Below are positions 26,210 to 39,812 of a stretch of 64,000 nucleotides of DNA, piece after piece; position 1 is the first letter of the stretch; each line of letters begins with the position of its first letter. This DNA comes from Bacillus sp. Xin1 (GTDB lineage Bacteria; Bacillota; Bacilli; Bacillales; Bacillaceae_G): positions 1 to 64,000 of the forward strand of contig NZ_JABUAE010000019.1 in assembly GCF_013314535.1 (NCBI RefSeq). The letters are read 5' to 3'. The position numbers and the translations under genes were made by a program. The notes beneath the pieces were generated by a model, which ran no database searches, was not told where the DNA came from, and saw only the letters and a list, made by a program, of their open reading frames with translations.

Positions 26210-27664
26210 TTATTCACCTGCAACTGCTTTTGAATGAGATTCATTTGATTGGACTGCCGCTTTTTTCTTTGCTGTAACTATTGCATCTGCTTCACGAATA
26301 CGTAATGCAAACAATAATGCAATGCATAGAAATATAGCTGCACCAATTAGAGCGATTTGATACGCTACAATACTAGCACTCTCATTTCCAGCTTCACTTA
26401 CATTATGATTTCCAAAAGCAGCTAGAAGACTCGCAAGAATCGCAACACCAATGGCAGAACCTAAACGATTTTGCACATTAAAAATGGTTGTCGCTCTCCC
26501 CATTGAAGATGGATAAATATTGTTAAAAGCTGAAAATTGCACAGCTCCTACAGAATGACCTAAGAAAAATCCTATGCCGAATAATAACATTCGAATCACC
26601 CAAGGGTTTGTCTCCTGATTCACGAAGCTTAATACAACAAATATGATTGCTGAGCACAACAATCCAAGAGAGATTAGCTTACGTGGTCCAAGCCTTTTAT
26701 ACGACCAAGGCACTATTTGTGAAGAAATCATAAGTCCAATTGCTTCTGGAAATGTAGTGAGCCCTGTTTCCAGTGCTGATGCATGTAACACATTTTGATA
26801 CATAAGCGGGAATATAAATAACATGCCCAGTAATCCAGCGGCTGAAAATAATGAAATGAGACTCATATTCCGAAATAAACGATCTTGTAGCAAACGTAAA
26901 TCTAGCATTGGCTGCTTCACACGAAGTTCAACAAATACAAAGAGAATAATAAGCGAAAGTCCACCCAATCCTGTCCCTATTATTTCTAAGGAATCCCAGC
27001 CTTTTGATGGCCCTTGACTCATTGCATATATCAACATTGCAAATCCTGGTGTGGAAAGTATAAAACCAGGTAAATCTAACCGCCCAGCAGTTTTTTCAAT
27101 ATGCTCTACTAAAAATAACGTACCAATTAATAAAGCTACTATTCCAAACGGTAAATTAATATAAAATGCCCAGCGCCAAGACATATAATCAACAAAGAAC
27201 CCACTAACAATTGGCCCTATTGCTGGCGCAACAGCAATAGGCAAAACTATAAACCTAGAAATCTTCGGTCTTTCTTGTGGTGAGAATGTTCGAAATAACA
27301 TTGCCATTCCTACTGGAGTCAATAATCCTCCGCCAGCACCTTGTATAACGCGGAATATATTTAAGGCGGTAATATTATCAGCAAGTCCGCATAACGCGGA
27401 AGCAGCTGTAAATACAGAAAGTGCAATTAGGAATACCCGCTTTGTACCAAATCGATCTCCAAGCCATCCAGAAATCGGTATAAATACAGCTAGACTTACT
27501 AAGTATCCAACATTGACTGTCCCCATTGCTGAAGCTGGAACTTGTAGTTCATGACTAATCGTTTGCAGTGCTACATTTACAATCGTTGCATCCATAGCAG
27601 CCATAAACATCGCAGTTACATATACAACACTAACAACAATTTTCGGATTCAACTTCAAATTCAT
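26210..27664 (-). CDS. DHA2 family MFS exporter, probable bacillibactin exporter
   Basis: 484 residues with 14 membrane helices, the DHA2 (EmrB/QacA) type. Motif A appears as GWLGDRFGTKRVF (residues 62-74), motif C as APAIGPIVSGFFVDYMSWRW (residues 147-166), and the N-terminal MDATIVNVAL motif D1 at residues 24-33. It sits two bases after mbtH at the end of the dhb operon. Export of bacillibactin is a strong contextual inference; B. subtilis uses the distinct MFS protein YmfD for this. Overlap-like spacing argues for translational coupling. Confidence 0.82.
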   Translation of the reverse strand: MNLKLNPKIVVSVVYVTAMFMAAMDATIVNVALQTISHELQVPASAMGTVNVGYLVSLAVFIPISGWLGDRFGTKRVFLIALSVFTAASALCGLADNITALNIFRVIQGAGGGLLTPVGMAMLFRTFSPQERPKISRFIVLPIAVAPAIGPIVSGFFVDYMSWRWAFYINLPFGIVALLIGTLFLVEHIEKTAGRLDLPGFILSTPGFAMLIYAMSQGPSKGWDSLEIIGTGLGGLSLIILFVFVELRVKQPMLDLRLLQDRLFRNMSLISLFSAAGLLGMLFIFPLMYQNVLHASALETGLTTFPEAIGLMISSQIVPWSYKRLGPRKLISLGLLCSAIIFVVLSFVNQETNPWVIRMLLFGIGFFLGHSVGAVQFSAFNNIYPSSMGRATTIFNVQNRLGSAIGVAILASLLAAFGNHNVSEAGNESASIVAYQIALIGAAIFLCIALLFALRIREADAIVTAKKKAAVQSNESHSKAVAGE

Positions 27665-27666
27665 TA

Positions 27667-27888
27667 CTACTCCCCTACTGAAACATATTCAAGTGCACGA
27701 AGACTCTTGGGCTGCATATCACCCCAATGTAATTCGATATATGCAAGACAAGCTTGCCTACTATCTTGTTCATGAACAACATCCCACCCGGCTGGTACAT
27801 CGAGAAAGGCTGGCCAGACAGAATGCTGGCCTTCCTTATTTACTAACACTTTATACATAAAATTATCGTTTTCAAATGGATTCGTCAT
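27667..27888 (-). CDS. mbtH: MbtH-like protein
   Basis: 73 residues. It has the whole MbtH signature: NPFENDN at the start, [13 protein letters not shown] (residues 23-35) with the invariant Trp, and the C-terminal [12 protein letters not shown]. MbtH proteins bind and activate NRPS adenylation domains. Here it must serve DhbF. It overlaps the dhbF stop by 4 bases (ATGA), a sign of translational coupling. Confidence 0.95.
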   Translation of the reverse strand: MTNPFENDNFMYKVLVNKEGQHSVWPAFLDVPAGWDVVHEQDSRQACLAYIELHWGDMQPKSLRALEYVSVGE

Positions 27889-30800
27889 GCTTTACTTACC
27901 CCTTTCACCCTTTGCTGTCTACTAGCTAATACTTGTCCGATTTCTGTAAGTGGTCCTGGCTGACATAAATCTTTATGGCGACAATCAATATCATATTGTT
28001 CAATTTCTCCATCGATATAGTTAAGCCATGTATCTGGAGAAATTGGATCGAACCATTCTGGTATGATAGTTGATCTAAAGAATACAATGTTGCCATGGAA
28101 TTGTTTTGGAACATACTTTCCTAAAAGACCAACAGAATTTACGTATGTTTCTTTCAAGTTTAAAATTGTTTCCTCTTCCAGACTCGCTAATGCACTACCA
28201 TCCCTGCGAAGTATATCAATAGCATTTGCCATATCAAGTGGTTTCCCGTCCATGTTATCTGGATCATATCCTCCTAATGCAAGTAATGCAATAAGCGCTT
28301 CTTCCTCAGTAGGTGCCTCTGTATTCGGTAAAAAGTGACCAGGATAAGAATCCAGCATGACAAGTAGTTCAACTTCTTCTCCTTGATTTTGCAAATGTGT
28401 TGCCATTGCATGAACAACATTTCCGCCAAGAGACCAACCTAACAATCTGTACGGCCCATGTGGCTGTATTTCACGAATGTGCTCAAGATAGTCAGCAGCC
28501 ATTTCGTCTAATGATTTTGGAAGTTCTTCACTTTTTGCAATACCGCGTGCCTGTACACCATAAATTGGATGATCGCTTCCTAAAGACCTCATTAATCCTG
28601 CATAACACCAACTAAGGCCACCTGCTGGATGTACACAGAACATAGGTAGCTCACCACCACTTGTTCTTAATGGCAAGATTACATCTAGTGCACTTTGACT
28701 CGTCCCCATCTCAAGTCTTTCAGCAAGCCTTGCAATTGTTGGCGCTGCAAATAAGCTACCAATACTTAACTCAATTCCTAGCGCTTCTCTGATCCGGCTC
28801 ATTAACTGCACAGCAAGTAGGGAATGACCACCAAGATCAAAGAAACCATCATCAATACCAATTCGAGGTAAATTCAAAACTTCTGTAAATAATTCACATA
28901 AAATTTCCTCTTTTGGTGTTCTTGGTCCTCGGCTTATAGTAGATGCCGTGAATTCAGGTACTGGTAATGCTTTACGATCTAACTTACCATTTGGAGTTAA
29001 AGGTAATTCACTTATCATAACGAAAGCATATGGCACCATATAATCAGGTAGGCTAAGTCCTACATATTGGCGCATTTCAGCTGTATCAATGTGTACATGT
29101 TCTGACGGAACAATATAGGCGACTAAGCGCTTATCACCAGGCTGATCTTCACGTACAATGACAGCAACTTGTTCAACGTGAGGATGCTGCATTATAACCG
29201 CTTCAATTTCACCAAGTTCAATTCGGAAACCGCGAATCTTAATTTGATGATCTGCACGTCCCATATAATCTAATGTGCCATCTTGACGCCAACGTGCTAA
29301 ATCTCCTGTACGATACATTCGAGTGCCAGGTTTCCCATATGGATCTGCTATAAATCGTTCTGCAGTTAAACCCGCACGACCTAAATATCCACGGGCAAGT
29401 CCTGCTCCTGCCACATACATTTCTCCCACTACTCCCGGTAGTACAGGTTGTAAGTAGTTATCTAATACGTATACTTTAAGGTCTGGTATACTACATCCAA
29501 TTAAGCTATTTGCTCGTAAAGATACGATATTTTGATCTAGCTCGATATAGCTTACGTGTACAGTTGTTTCAGTAATACCATACATATTAATAAGCTTAGG
29601 TGCGTTTTCTGGATGACGACTATACCAATCTTCTAGGCGACTTAATTCCAGTGCCTCCCCTCCAAAAACGACATATCGTAAAGAAAGCTTCTGCCCTAAT
29701 TGGGCATTTTCACGATCCGCCTGCATAAGTTGGTAAAACGCTGATGGTGTCTGATTTAAAACTGTTACCTTTTCTTGAACAAGCAGATTTAAAAATTCCC
29801 TAGGTGAACGACTCACAGTATGCGGTACAATAACGAGATGCCCTCCATACAGTAACGGTCCCCAAATTTCCCAAACTGAGAAATCAAACGCGTAAGAATG
29901 GAACATTGTCCAAATATCATTTGAATCAAATTGGAACCAATGATCAGTTGCTCCAAATAACCTTACAACATTTTGATGAGGGATCATTACACCTTTTGGT
30001 CTACCTGTTGAACCTGATGTGTAAATTACATAAGCAATGTGTAAAGGGGATAGTGGCTGTATTCGCTCCACATTCTCTATATTCTCTTCACTATATTTGT
30101 TTAATGTCTCAATTATTTTCGGATCATCTACTACAATCGCTTCGATCTCATCAATCTCTATTATCACTTCCCTGTTCGTAATCATACAAACAGGCTTAGC
30201 ATCACTTAACATAAATGAAATTCGGTCTGATGGATAATCAGGATCTAGCGGTAAATATCCTGCTCCCGCTTTTAAAACTGCTAATAAACTTACGACCATA
30301 TCAAGAGATCTTGGCATCGCCAAAGCAACCAATTGCTCTGGACCTACTCCTTTTTCAATTAAGAGACGTGCAAGTTTATTCGACCTCTTATTTAACTCTT
30401 CATAAGTGAGCGTAGTATCCTCAAATACGATAGCGGTTGCATCTGGCATTAAGTGAACTTGTTTCTCAAACAATTCCGGCAAAGTCATTTCAGGAGCAAT
30501 TTGAAAGCCACCATTCCATTTTTCAAGTATTGTTCGACGCTCTTCTTCCTCCAAAATTTCCAAACGTCCAATAGATTGTTCTGGATCCTTTGCTGCATCT
30601 TCTAATAAACGAATGAAACGACTCACAAATTTTTCAGCTGTCTCACGCTTAAATAAATCTGTACTAAATTCAAGTAAACCATGTAATCCATTTGGCTGAC
30701 CTTCAGACGTGCTACTTTCACTTATTTCTATCGTCATATCAAACTTCGAAGAACCAACACTCTTAATCTCAAGATGCGTTTCTAGATTCGGTATATTAAG

Positions 30801-33800
30801 TGTAGCCTCTGGTGTGTTTTGAAAGGCTAACATAATTTGGAATAGCGGATGACTATTTCTCGAACGCACAGGGTTCAATACTTCAACAAGCCTTTCAAAC
30901 GGAACATCTTGATTTTCATATGCCGAAAGGTTAACTTTACGTACCCTACTTAATAGTTCACTAAAGCTAGGATCTCCAGATGTATCTGTACGTAATACAA
31001 GTGTATTTACGAACAATCCAACAATATTTCCAAGCGCATCATCACTGCGTCCCGCAATTGGACTGCCTATTGGAATATCCGTTCCAGCTCCTAATCGTGT
31101 AAGTAATGCAGCAAGTCCGGATTGCAACACCATAAACAAGCTAACACCATTTTTACGAGCAAGCTCTAATAGTCGTTCATGTAACTCTGGATTCATATGA
31201 AAATCTATCGTTTCTCCACGATAACTCGTTTCCACAGGACGTTGATAATCTGTAGGTAACTCCAGTTGATCGGGTAATCCCTTCAGCTCTTCTTTCCAAA
31301 ACTCAATTTGTTGTGAAATAAGACTATCTTGTAAACTCTCATTTCCTAATAGTTCTTGTTGCCAAAGGGCATAATCGACATACTGTACTGGAAGTGACTT
31401 CCACTGAACTGATTCACCTTTACAATGTGCTTGGTAAGCAGCTGCTATGTCTCTTGACAATGGATTTAATGACCATCCATCCCCTACAATATGATGCAAC
31501 AATACAAGTAACACATGTTCATCCGGATTTATTTCAAAAAGCTCCATACGGATAGCTGGCTCTTCTGCAAGATTAAAACTATATCTTACAGCTTCAGCAA
31601 GTACTTTAGGTAATTCTGAATCAGTAGTCTGCGTAACAATTAAAGTAGGATTTGCCTCATTAGTCTCCAAAATTTGCTGATATGACGTACCAAGCGTGTT
31701 AGGAAAAATAGTTCGAAGTGTCTCATGTCGATCGACGATATCATAAAATGCAGCTTGTAAAGCTTCTCGATTCAATTCACCAGACATTCGAATGACTACT
31801 GGAATATTGTAAGTTGGGCTCGGACCTTCTAAGCAGTTCAAGAACCATAAACGACGCTGTGCAAAAGAAAGCGGTACTTCTTTTGGTCGCTCTACCTTCT
31901 GAATAGCTGGCCTTGCACTCTGCGTCCTATCTAATTGTTTAGCGAGTTCAGCGACTGTAGGTGATTCAAATAGTTTTCCAATACCTAATTCCACACCTAA
32001 TGTTTCACGAATACGTCCCATTAACTGGGCAGCTAACAAAGAATGTCCGCCTATTTCAAAGAAGTTATCATCGATTCCAATCCGCGCTAAGCTAAGCACT
32101 TCCGCAAATAAATCACATAAAATTTCTTCTTGTGGATTTCTAGCTACGCGTTCACTAACAAGTAAATTAAAGTCAGGTGCTGGTAACACTTTCCGATTAA
32201 TCTTTCCGTTTGGTGTCAATGGCAATTCAGGCATCATCATAATTGCTGCCGGTATCATATAACCTGGTAAACTCTCTGCTGCATATATTCGAATTTCTGC
32301 AAGATCAAGATTGCCTTCAGCACCAGGTACAATGTAAGCAACCAAACGTTTATCACCAGGTTGATCTTCTCGAACAATTACAACGACTTGCTCCACATGA
32401 GGGTGCTGAGATAATACAGTTTCTACTTCAGATAACTCAATACGGAATCCGCGAATCTTAATTTGATGGTCAGCACGGCTCACATAATCTAACGAACCAT
32501 CCTTACGCCATTTAACAAGGTCACCTGTGCGATACATCCTTGTACCAGGTTTCCCAAATGGATTCGCAACAAATCGTTCAGCTGTTAATTCTGGTTTTCC
32601 TAAATATCCATTAGCAAGCCCCGTACCAGCAATATACAGTTCTCCTACCACTCCAGGTGGTACTGGTTGTAACCCTGCATCTAGTACATACACCTCTGTA
32701 TTCCAAATTGGTCTTCCAATAGAAGGTATATCACTCTCTTCTTCATTCATATCCATAAAAGTTGACCAAATTGTTGTCTCGGTTGGCCCATAAAGATTTG
32801 TAACATGACAATTTAATTCTTTTAACCGAGGCGCTAAATTCGATGGAAGCGCCTCACCACCAACAAGAACTTTAAGTCCAATTAATTTTTCTGGATAATC
32901 TGTTACAAGCGCATGCCAAAGTGTTGGCGTGGCTTGCATAATTGTAATATCTTTCTTTTGGATGATCTCTGTTAAAGCTGAAGAATCTTGAACTGTTTCT
33001 TTTTGTGCAACTTGAACACTTGCTCCACTAATAAGTGGTAAATAAATTTCTAAAGCAGAAATATCAAATGCAAAAGTTGTAACAGCTAACAAGCGGTCAT
33101 TCACATGTAATGCAAACTGATCTTGCATTGCCAATAAAAAGTTACTTAAACTTTGCATCGGCACAACTACACCCTTTGGCCTTCCTGTTGAACCTGAAGT
33201 ATAAATTGTGTATGAAGGATTTAAAGGTGATACACCATCAAATAAATCTAAATTATTTTTTGAATATCCTCTTAACTCCTCTTTTGTATCCTTATCATCT
33301 AATATAATTCTTTGTATATGATCCTCATTCGGTATATTAGCCAAAATAGAAGAATGTGTTAGGATACAAGTAGGCTGAGCATCACCTAGTATATATGTAA
33401 TTCGATCTTCTGGATATTCTGGGTCAATTGGTAAATACGCTGCTCCTGTCTTAAGAACTGCGATCATACCGATAACCATCTCTACAGATCTTGGAAATGC
33501 TAACGCTACAAATTGTTGAGATTGAACTCCCCGTTCTAACAATAAGTGAGCAAGTTGATTTGCCTGTTCATTTAATTCTTTATAAGTAAGTTCTAATTCA
33601 TCACATACTACAGCAATAGAATCAGGAGATTTACTTACTTGTTTTTCAATGAGAGCAGGTACACTTACGAATGAGCTTCCTTTCGTAGTTTGATTCCACT
33701 CTACTAAGACTTGCTTACGTTCCTCATGAAGTAAGAGTTCTAGTTTGCCAATCGGTGAATCTACCTGAAGATGCGCGATATTTTCTAGAATATTCATAAA

Positions 33801-35042
33801 TCTCTTTTTATGAGTGAATAACTCTTCTAAGCTATATACTTCAGGGTTTGCATCAAAATTAATCCTTAAACCATTTCCGCCAAACTCGTTTGACACATTT
33901 ATTGAAAGGTCATCAACCGGTCCTGCTGAAAGGTTATGTTTAACACCATAACTTCCTGCAAAACTTAGACTATAATCAAATGGCATGACATTAATGATTG
34001 GGCCAAATAATCTTTGGTTTTCCCCTAATAATTTAAGGTCTCGGCGTAATTCTTCATGACGATACTTATGGTGAAGACGTATATGACGAATTTCATTAGA
34101 AACCTGCTTTACAACTTCAGCAAAACTCATATTAGAGCTTATAGACAATCTAAGCGGAACAACATTCATAACCATACTAGGAGTATTAATTGACACTGAT
34201 CCTAAACGTCCCATCATTGGTAAACCTAAAATTACATTCTCCGTATTTGTTAACTTGTGTATATAGATAGCAGTTGCAGCGATGATAAGATCCGGCCAAT
34301 TTGCCGTACATCCATGTGCAACTTTTTGCAACGACTCTGTATGTACACGAGACAAGCGCGCTGTTTGGCGAAGAAATCCCTTTGATGTTCTAGGAGCACG
34401 TTCCGCCAAACTTACTACTTCTGGTTGATCTTGGAATCGTCCTAACCAAAAGCTTCGATCTTTCTCAAATTGCTCTGACGCTTGATATGTAGCATCCTCC
34501 TCTAAAATGGAATGTAAAGAACCAAATGTTCTCTCATCATACGATTGATTATTCATAAATGCCGTATACACTTTTGCTACTCGTTCTGCAAGTAACGAAA
34601 AACCGTAGCCATCCATCACAATGTGGTGAATGCGCTGATACCAGAAGTAACGATTAGAATCGACTTTAAAGAGCGCCTCTGTATACAGCTTGTCCTTTTT
34701 CAAATTAACTGGTGTAGATAAATCTACTTTCATCCACGTTTCAGCGGCTTTTTGAGGATTCTCTTCTTTACTAACATCGATAATATGCATATGAAATGCA
34801 GGAGAAGCATCGATAACTTGCCATGGTCCTTTCTCATCTTCTTCAAAGTGGACATGTAAAGATTCAGCTTCCATTACAACCTTACGCACAGCTAATTCAA
34901 ATGTTTTTACATCAACTGAACCATGTATTTCTATGTACTCACCCGTATTATAAATTGGGTTTTCTGGATCAAGTTGCTGCGCAAACCACATACCTGTTTG
35001 CGCACCTGATAATGAATGACGAACCTTTAGACAATTAGACAT
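27885..35042 (-). CDS. dhbF: Bacillibactin synthetase DhbF, dimodular NRPS
   Basis: 2385 residues: C (HHIVMDG near 140) - A1 (465-965) - PCP1 (Ser near 1000 in GGHSLL) - C2 (HHIVGDG near 1184) - A2 (1520-2030) - PCP2 (Ser near 2072) - thioesterase (GWSLGG Ser near 2204). In A1 the pocket reads FDISALE, then Q in the A5 region and TTIW, matching the glycine code. In A2 it reads FDFSVWE, N in the A5 region and TTVHV, matching the threonine code. It accepts dihydroxybenzoyl from DhbB, builds DHB-Gly-Thr and the thioesterase trimerises and cyclises it. This matches known DhbF. The two modules are similar over about 3 kb. Iron-controlled with the operon. Confidence 0.97.
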   Translation of the reverse strand: MSNCLKVRHSLSGAQTGMWFAQQLDPENPIYNTGEYIEIHGSVDVKTFELAVRKVVMEAESLHVHFEEDEKGPWQVIDASPAFHMHIIDVSKEENPQKAAETWMKVDLSTPVNLKKDKLYTEALFKVDSNRYFWYQRIHHIVMDGYGFSLLAERVAKVYTAFMNNQSYDERTFGSLHSILEEDATYQASEQFEKDRSFWLGRFQDQPEVVSLAERAPRTSKGFLRQTARLSRVHTESLQKVAHGCTANWPDLIIAATAIYIHKLTNTENVILGLPMMGRLGSVSINTPSMVMNVVPLRLSISSNMSFAEVVKQVSNEIRHIRLHHKYRHEELRRDLKLLGENQRLFGPIINVMPFDYSLSFAGSYGVKHNLSAGPVDDLSINVSNEFGGNGLRINFDANPEVYSLEELFTHKKRFMNILENIAHLQVDSPIGKLELLLHEERKQVLVEWNQTTKGSSFVSVPALIEKQVSKSPDSIAVVCDELELTYKELNEQANQLAHLLLERGVQSQQFVALAFPRSVEMVIGMIAVLKTGAAYLPIDPEYPEDRITYILGDAQPTCILTHSSILANIPNEDHIQRIILDDKDTKEELRGYSKNNLDLFDGVSPLNPSYTIYTSGSTGRPKGVVVPMQSLSNFLLAMQDQFALHVNDRLLAVTTFAFDISALEIYLPLISGASVQVAQKETVQDSSALTEIIQKKDITIMQATPTLWHALVTDYPEKLIGLKVLVGGEALPSNLAPRLKELNCHVTNLYGPTETTIWSTFMDMNEEESDIPSIGRPIWNTEVYVLDAGLQPVPPGVVGELYIAGTGLANGYLGKPELTAERFVANPFGKPGTRMYRTGDLVKWRKDGSLDYVSRADHQIKIRGFRIELSEVETVLSQHPHVEQVVVIVREDQPGDKRLVAYIVPGAEGNLDLAEIRIYAAESLPGYMIPAAIMMMPELPLTPNGKINRKVLPAPDFNLLVSERVARNPQEEILCDLFAEVLSLARIGIDDNFFEIGGHSLLAAQLMGRIRETLGVELGIGKLFESPTVAELAKQLDRTQSARPAIQKVERPKEVPLSFAQRRLWFLNCLEGPSPTYNIPVVIRMSGELNREALQAAFYDIVDRHETLRTIFPNTLGTSYQQILETNEANPTLIVTQTTDSELPKVLAEAVRYSFNLAEEPAIRMELFEINPDEHVLLVLLHHIVGDGWSLNPLSRDIAAAYQAHCKGESVQWKSLPVQYVDYALWQQELLGNESLQDSLISQQIEFWKEELKGLPDQLELPTDYQRPVETSYRGETIDFHMNPELHERLLELARKNGVSLFMVLQSGLAALLTRLGAGTDIPIGSPIAGRSDDALGNIVGLFVNTLVLRTDTSGDPSFSELLSRVRKVNLSAYENQDVPFERLVEVLNPVRSRNSHPLFQIMLAFQNTPEATLNIPNLETHLEIKSVGSSKFDMTIEISESSTSEGQPNGLHGLLEFSTDLFKRETAEKFVSRFIRLLEDAAKDPEQSIGRLEILEEEERRTILEKWNGGFQIAPEMTLPELFEKQVHLMPDATAIVFEDTTLTYEELNKRSNKLARLLIEKGVGPEQLVALAMPRSLDMVVSLLAVLKAGAGYLPLDPDYPSDRISFMLSDAKPVCMITNREVIIEIDEIEAIVVDDPKIIETLNKYSEENIENVERIQPLSPLHIAYVIYTSGSTGRPKGVMIPHQNVVRLFGATDHWFQFDSNDIWTMFHSYAFDFSVWEIWGPLLYGGHLVIVPHTVSRSPREFLNLLVQEKVTVLNQTPSAFYQLMQADRENAQLGQKLSLRYVVFGGEALELSRLEDWYSRHPENAPKLINMYGITETTVHVSYIELDQNIVSLRANSLIGCSIPDLKVYVLDNYLQPVLPGVVGEMYVAGAGLARGYLGRAGLTAERFIADPYGKPGTRMYRTGDLARWRQDGTLDYMGRADHQIKIRGFRIELGEIEAVIMQHPHVEQVAVIVREDQPGDKRLVAYIVPSEHVHIDTAEMRQYVGLSLPDYMVPYAFVMISELPLTPNGKLDRKALPVPEFTASTISRGPRTPKEEILCELFTEVLNLPRIGIDDGFFDLGGHSLLAVQLMSRIREALGIELSIGSLFAAPTIARLAERLEMGTSQSALDVILPLRTSGGELPMFCVHPAGGLSWCYAGLMRSLGSDHPIYGVQARGIAKSEELPKSLDEMAADYLEHIREIQPHGPYRLLGWSLGGNVVHAMATHLQNQGEEVELLVMLDSYPGHFLPNTEAPTEEEALIALLALGGYDPDNMDGKPLDMANAIDILRRDGSALASLEEETILNLKETYVNSVGLLGKYVPKQFHGNIVFFRSTIIPEWFDPISPDTWLNYIDGEIEQYDIDCRHKDLCQPGPLTEIGQVLASRQQRVKGVSKA

Positions 35043-35056
35043 TCGTATTTACCCCT

Positions 35057-35977
35057 TTATTTATCTGTATTTGACAGCACCTTTTCTTCTCTGGAGGATA
35101 ACAAATTAAACCATTCATAAATTGTTGGACGCTCAGCCAAATCTGCAAATGTGACTTCTACACCTATTTGGCGCCATTTCTCTACTAAACTCATAATTCT
35201 AACTGAGTCCAGCCCTCTATTTAATAAATCTTCATCATCCCCAATATCTGCTGGTGATTCACGAAGTAATTCAGCAACTTGTTCACGTACTGACTGTATT
35301 GTGAATTCTGTAGTTTCTTCTACCTTAGAAGTGTTTGTTAAACTCTGTAAATCTGCTACTAATAAACTTGTCGTTGTAGTCACTGCACATCGATCAGATG
35401 CATACTGCATGGCTTGTTTATGATGTTCTTGTGAAAAATCGGCAACTGCATCAGCGATGAAGAATGGCTGTATCCCGTCCATGAATGCTTCACATGCTGT
35501 TAAAAGGCATCCGATATGTGCATACACTCCGCAAATAATAAGCTGATCGCGCCCTTGTTCCTGTAAAATTTCTAGAAGATTTGTTTTCTTAAAAGCACTG
35601 TATCGCCATTTTGTAAGAAAAATATCATTCTCATCAGGAGTGAGCTCATCTACAATTTGTTGCTTATGAGGCCCTTCAGGAATGCCCGCTCCCCAGAAAT
35701 CTTGTAATAATCCCCTTTGCTCTATCGTTTGTCCACCTGGCTGTGCAGTATAAACAACAGGAACACCAAGTTCCTTACATGTTTGTCTGATAGATTGAAT
35801 ATTCGAAATCAGTTCTACCCTTGGTGACTCCTCTGCATGATATGCATCCAGAAAGTACTCTTGCATGTCATGAATAAGAAGAACCGCACGTTTTGGATCT
35901 GGTTTCCACGTTACTTTATTACTTGGTAAGTCTGACGCTAATGGCATTGGGTATACTGAGATAGCTGGAATAGCCAT
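35057..35977 (-). CDS. dhbB: DhbB: isochorismatase with aryl carrier protein domain
   Basis: 306 residues. The isochorismatase domain spans residues 1-215 (catalytic Asp in [11 protein letters not shown], nucleophile-type [16 protein letters not shown] near residue 156). The aryl carrier domain spans 225-300 with the phosphopantetheine Ser in [12 protein letters not shown]. It cleaves isochorismate to 2,3-dihydro-2,3-dihydroxybenzoate, then holds 2,3-dihydroxybenzoate as a thioester for DhbF. It ends 14 bases before dhbF. Confidence 0.96.
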   Translation of the reverse strand: MAIPAISVYPMPLASDLPSNKVTWKPDPKRAVLLIHDMQEYFLDAYHAEESPRVELISNIQSIRQTCKELGVPVVYTAQPGGQTIEQRGLLQDFWGAGIPEGPHKQQIVDELTPDENDIFLTKWRYSAFKKTNLLEILQEQGRDQLIICGVYAHIGCLLTACEAFMDGIQPFFIADAVADFSQEHHKQAMQYASDRCAVTTTTSLLVADLQSLTNTSKVEETTEFTIQSVREQVAELLRESPADIGDDEDLLNRGLDSVRIMSLVEKWRQIGVEVTFADLAERPTIYEWFNLLSSREEKVLSNTDK

Positions 35978-36016
35978 CTAATCACTTCCTTCCGAATTAT
36001 TAATAATATTTAAACT

Positions 36017-37639
36017 CTATGAATTGATAGTAGTTGTTAATTTTTCAGCAATTGCTTTTCGTAATTCTTTCTTACTCACTTTTCCGACACCAGTTTGTGG
36101 AAACGATTCGATAAATTCGATACGATCTGGAATCTTGTATGCTGCAATTCCTCGATTCCTTAAAAACATTTTCAACTCCCCGACAGTAGGTGCTTGCCCA
36201 CGAGCTATTACAAAAGCACAAGTACGCTCCCCTAAATAATCATCTGGCATAGATACAATTGCTACATCATGTACCTCTGCATGAGCTAACAGATGATTTT
36301 CAACTTCTTCAGCTGCAACTTTCTCTCCGCCACGATTAATCTGATCCTTATCGCGTCCTTCAACTACTAAATATCCTTGCCCATTTATTTTGACAAGATC
36401 ACCTGTGCGGTAAAAACCATCCGAAGTAAAGGATTTCGCATTATGTTCTTCAGCTTTGTAATATCCACGGATTGTATATGGCCCACGCGTTAATAAACTC
36501 CCAACTTGTCCAGGTTCTACATCATTATCATCTTTATCAACCACACGAACTTCATCAAACTCTGACATTGGTCTTCCTTGCGTATGAATAATGATTTCTT
36601 CTGGATCATCCAGTCTTGTGTAATTTACTAGTCCTTCTGCCATACCAAATACTTGTTGTAATGTACAACCGAATGCTGGACGTATACGCTTGGCCACTTC
36701 CGCGCTAAATTTTGCGCCACCTACCTGTAAAACTTGAAGGCTAGATAAATCATTATTGCGTAAAGCTATTGCGTCAAGCCATATCATTGCAAGGGGTGGC
36801 ACAAGCGCTGTAATTGTGACACGTTCCTTCTCAATAAGGGCGAACGCTTCATCTGGACTTCCCCCAGAAGCTAGAACAATCCGTCCTCCGGCATATAACG
36901 TTCCAAAAGTCCCCGGTGAACTGAGGGGATAGTTATGTGCAACTGGAAGGACAGCAAGATACACACTACCTTGATCCAATTTACAAATTTCAGCACTCAC
37001 TCTTAAACTATAAATATAGTCATCATGTGTTCTTGGGATTAATTTAGATAACCCTGTTGTTCCGCCTGATAATTGCAAGAAAGCTACATCGCTAGATTTC
37101 ACTTCTGGCAGATTGACCGGATTCATATAAAGATCACAAATTCCTACAAATTCCTCTGCCTCTCCTACAACAATTACATGTTGCAGCGTTGGAACTTTGT
37201 CTTTTATTTCTCTTGCAAGTTTTCGATAGTCGAATCCAAGCTGTTTATCAGAAATAATATAAGCAGTCGCTTCAGCGAATTCACAAAAATAGCTTATTTC
37301 ACTACTTCGGTGTGACGGCAAAGCAAAAACTGGAAGTGCACCAATTCGAAAAAGCGCAAAGCAGACTTCGAAAAACTCAGCAATATTTGGTAACTGAAGA
37401 ACCACTCGATCCGTTTGTTTAATTCCCAAATTTAGAAATCCTGCAGCTAACCGATCCACCCTTTTGTCCAGTTCACTATAGCTTAAGTGATTTTCGCCAC
37501 TTGTCACTGCAATCTGGTCACCATGTCTCATCGCCCGCTCTCGCAGCATCTCTCCAAAGGTCTCTCCGCGCCAGCAACCTTTCTCTCTATATCGATTTGC
37601 AAACTCTTTTGGCCACTCACGGCATCCTGTTAACATCAT
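36017..37639 (-). CDS. dhbE: DhbE: 2,3-dihydroxybenzoate-AMP ligase
   Basis: 540 residues of the stand-alone adenylation type. The P-loop is [19 protein letters not shown] (residues 188-206). The A5-like [13 protein letters not shown] and the A8-type [20 protein letters not shown] are also clear. Aromatic-acid specificity is seen in the His-Asn segment ([10 protein letters not shown]) shared with DhbE and EntE. It makes DHB-AMP and loads the carrier domain of DhbB. Confidence 0.95.
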   Translation of the reverse strand: MMLTGCREWPKEFANRYREKGCWRGETFGEMLRERAMRHGDQIAVTSGENHLSYSELDKRVDRLAAGFLNLGIKQTDRVVLQLPNIAEFFEVCFALFRIGALPVFALPSHRSSEISYFCEFAEATAYIISDKQLGFDYRKLAREIKDKVPTLQHVIVVGEAEEFVGICDLYMNPVNLPEVKSSDVAFLQLSGGTTGLSKLIPRTHDDYIYSLRVSAEICKLDQGSVYLAVLPVAHNYPLSSPGTFGTLYAGGRIVLASGGSPDEAFALIEKERVTITALVPPLAMIWLDAIALRNNDLSSLQVLQVGGAKFSAEVAKRIRPAFGCTLQQVFGMAEGLVNYTRLDDPEEIIIHTQGRPMSEFDEVRVVDKDDNDVEPGQVGSLLTRGPYTIRGYYKAEEHNAKSFTSDGFYRTGDLVKINGQGYLVVEGRDKDQINRGGEKVAAEEVENHLLAHAEVHDVAIVSMPDDYLGERTCAFVIARGQAPTVGELKMFLRNRGIAAYKIPDRIEFIESFPQTGVGKVSKKELRKAIAEKLTTTINS

Positions 37640-37656
37640 TTATCCCCCTATAACTT

Positions 37657-38874
37657 CTATTTCAAAGATTCATCATTTAATCCCATAGCCCGAAGCATTG
37701 TGCGAAATTTAGCTGATGTTTCAGCTAATTCATCTTTAGGTTTTGACTCCGCAACAATACCAGCTCCTGCGAATAAACGAAGAGAATTTTCTTCAACTTC
37801 CGCACAACGAATCGTAACAATCCATTCACCGTCACCATTCAAATCATTCCACCCAAGCATTCCCGTGAAAAACTCTCGATCAAACGGTTCAATTTCGTTA
37901 ATAGCTTCACGAGCTTCTTCTGTCGGAGTTCCACAAACTGCTGGTGTAGGATGAAGTGCAAGTGCTAATTCTAACGCAGACACTGATGCATCAAGTAATT
38001 CTCCTTTTACTTCAGTAGATAAATGCCACATTACTTCACTATTTATTAATGTTGGCTTTTCTGGAACATGTAATGTGCGGCAGTACGGACGAAGCGCTGC
38101 AGCTACTGCTTCAACAACAACAGCATGTTCATGTAAATCTTTAGCCGAAGAAAGCAACTCATCTGCTCGTCTTTTATCTTCTACAGGATCCTCACTACGA
38201 GGTCTAGATCCTGCAAGTGGATTAGAAATGACATGCATTCCACTCCGTGAAACAAGTAACTCTGGACTCGCTCCTATAAGTGTACGACTACACTTTGATG
38301 AAACATCACAATTCTCTCCTCCTTCACTCTTCGGTAAATCTACTGCAAACGTATACCCGTGTTTATTGTGCTGTGCTAAATCACAAAGTAGTTTTTGAAT
38401 ATCAACCTTTTCTGGAGATTTTAAATCTAGTGATCTAGATAGAACGATTTTTTTTAGGTCACCGCTCTTTATTTTCGCTACTCCTTGCTCTACACCGCGC
38501 ATATATTCTGCAGGTGCCGGGATAGGGTTCATTTCATATGTAAGTGCAGGTGATTGCTGCATTCGATCTGTAAAATCAAATTGTAAACGTTCTGCTAGCC
38601 TGCTCTCTTGAGGTACAACGAGCTGTACCGCCTTTCTACGATCAAAAGGTAGCGCTCCTACAACAATGGGATTATGGTGCCCAGCTTGCTTCGCATTATT
38701 TAGTACAGCATGAACCAGCTCAGGAAAATTTTCTACCTGACTATTTTTCACCGTAGCAAATGTCCCCTCGGCAAGTATTGTGCGGTACGGTGAAGCAAAA
38801 AAGAATGAAGATCCAGCTTTATAGTCATCTAGTAATTTTGTTGCTAACTCCTTTAAAGCAGTTGTATGATTCAT
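37657..38874 (-). CDS. dhbC: DhbC: isochorismate synthase
   Basis: 405 residues of the chorismate-binding enzyme fold. The family motifs near the C terminus are [31 protein letters not shown] and [11 protein letters not shown], and ASPELLVSR lies in the middle. It converts chorismate to isochorismate with Mg2+. The start has TAGGAGG upstream, 25 bases after dhbA. First committed step of dihydroxybenzoate synthesis. Confidence 0.96.
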   Translation of the reverse strand: MNHTTALKELATKLLDDYKAGSSFFFASPYRTILAEGTFATVKNSQVENFPELVHAVLNNAKQAGHHNPIVVGALPFDRRKAVQLVVPQESRLAERLQFDFTDRMQQSPALTYEMNPIPAPAEYMRGVEQGVAKIKSGDLKKIVLSRSLDLKSPEKVDIQKLLCDLAQHNKHGYTFAVDLPKSEGGENCDVSSKCSRTLIGASPELLVSRSGMHVISNPLAGSRPRSEDPVEDKRRADELLSSAKDLHEHAVVVEAVAAALRPYCRTLHVPEKPTLINSEVMWHLSTEVKGELLDASVSALELALALHPTPAVCGTPTEEAREAINEIEPFDREFFTGMLGWNDLNGDGEWIVTIRCAEVEENSLRLFAGAGIVAESKPKDELAETSAKFRTMLRAMGLNDESLK

Positions 38875-38898
38875 TATTTTGAACCTCCTATATTTAAT

Positions 38899-39684
38899 TT
38901 AGATTCCTAAAGTAGCACCGCCATCAATGCATAGATTATGCATTGTAATATGACTTGCTTTATCTGAGGCTAAAAATAGAACTGCTTCAGCAATCTCAAA
39001 AGGCGTTGCTATTTTTTTTAATGGAATTCCTAATCTATATGTATCTTGTGAGCCTGCAATAATTTTTTCAGCCCCATTTTCATCTGTCCAAAGTAGGCGC
39101 TGCATTTCTGTCTCAGTTGAACCAGGAGAAACTAAATTGCAGCGAATATTATATTCCGCAAGCTCTAGAGCAAGACATTTTGTAAACATCGTTGCAGCAG
39201 CTTTCGATGCTACATAAGCAGCCATTTCCATTCTCGGTACACTCGCCGCATTGGACCCTACAGTTACAATCGCACCTGATTTACGTGACATCATACGTTT
39301 ACTTACTGATCTGGATACATAAAACACCCCTGTAGCATTTACAGAAAACGTCTTATCCCAATCTTCATCACTTAAAGAATGAATTGCATTCATCTTCAAA
39401 ACACCAGCAACGTTAATTAAAATACCAATCGGCCCCATCGCATCCTCAATCTGATTTACTGTGTCTTCCACAGCGGAACTATCACTCACGTCTAAAGCGA
39501 ATGTTTTCAACGAGCTGCCTCTTGTTGCATGATAATCGGAAAGTTTATTAAGACCTAAAATATTTTTATCAACCGCTGCAACCTTTGCTCCTCTTTCCGC
39601 AAACATATTTGCTACAGTCTCGCCAATTCCTTGTGCTGCACCAGTAACTAAAGCAACTTTCCCATCAAACTCTCTAAGGTCCAT
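38899..39684 (-). CDS. dhbA: DhbA: 2,3-dihydro-2,3-dihydroxybenzoate dehydrogenase
   Basis: 261 residues, a short-chain dehydrogenase with the NAD motif TGAAQGIG (residues 15-22), the NVAG region, the catalytic Ser before the [12 protein letters not shown] motif (Tyr-x-x-x-Lys near residue 158), and C-terminal [17 protein letters not shown]. It oxidises dihydro-DHB to 2,3-dihydroxybenzoate. First gene of the operon, behind the Fur-controlled promoter. Confidence 0.96.
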   Translation of the reverse strand: MDLREFDGKVALVTGAAQGIGETVANMFAERGAKVAAVDKNILGLNKLSDYHATRGSSLKTFALDVSDSSAVEDTVNQIEDAMGPIGILINVAGVLKMNAIHSLSDEDWDKTFSVNATGVFYVSRSVSKRMMSRKSGAIVTVGSNAASVPRMEMAAYVASKAAATMFTKCLALELAEYNIRCNLVSPGSTETEMQRLLWTDENGAEKIIAGSQDTYRLGIPLKKIATPFEIAEAVLFLASDKASHITMHNLCIDGGATLGI

Positions 39685-39778
39685 ATTCTCAATTCCTTTC
39701 TTTGCAAGAATCTATTAGATTCTTATATACTTCTGTCTTGCAAAAGACGAACCCCATATCGAAAACACTAATCAATAC

Positions 39779-39793
39779 TGATAATCATTATCA
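39779..39793. promoter_or_regulatory. Fur box, perfect 7-1-7
   Basis: TGATAAT C ATTATCA is the perfect 7-1-7 form of the Bacillus Fur box. It lies about 20 bases downstream of the -10 of the dhb promoter, so bound Fur would block initiation or early elongation when iron is plentiful. Confidence 0.9.
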
Positions 39794-39812
39794 ATTAATG
39801 TTTTCACAAAAA

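Noticed and set aside
27885-35042. Many small opposite-strand frames inside dhbF
   Set aside because: All are shadows of the NRPS gene in antisense.
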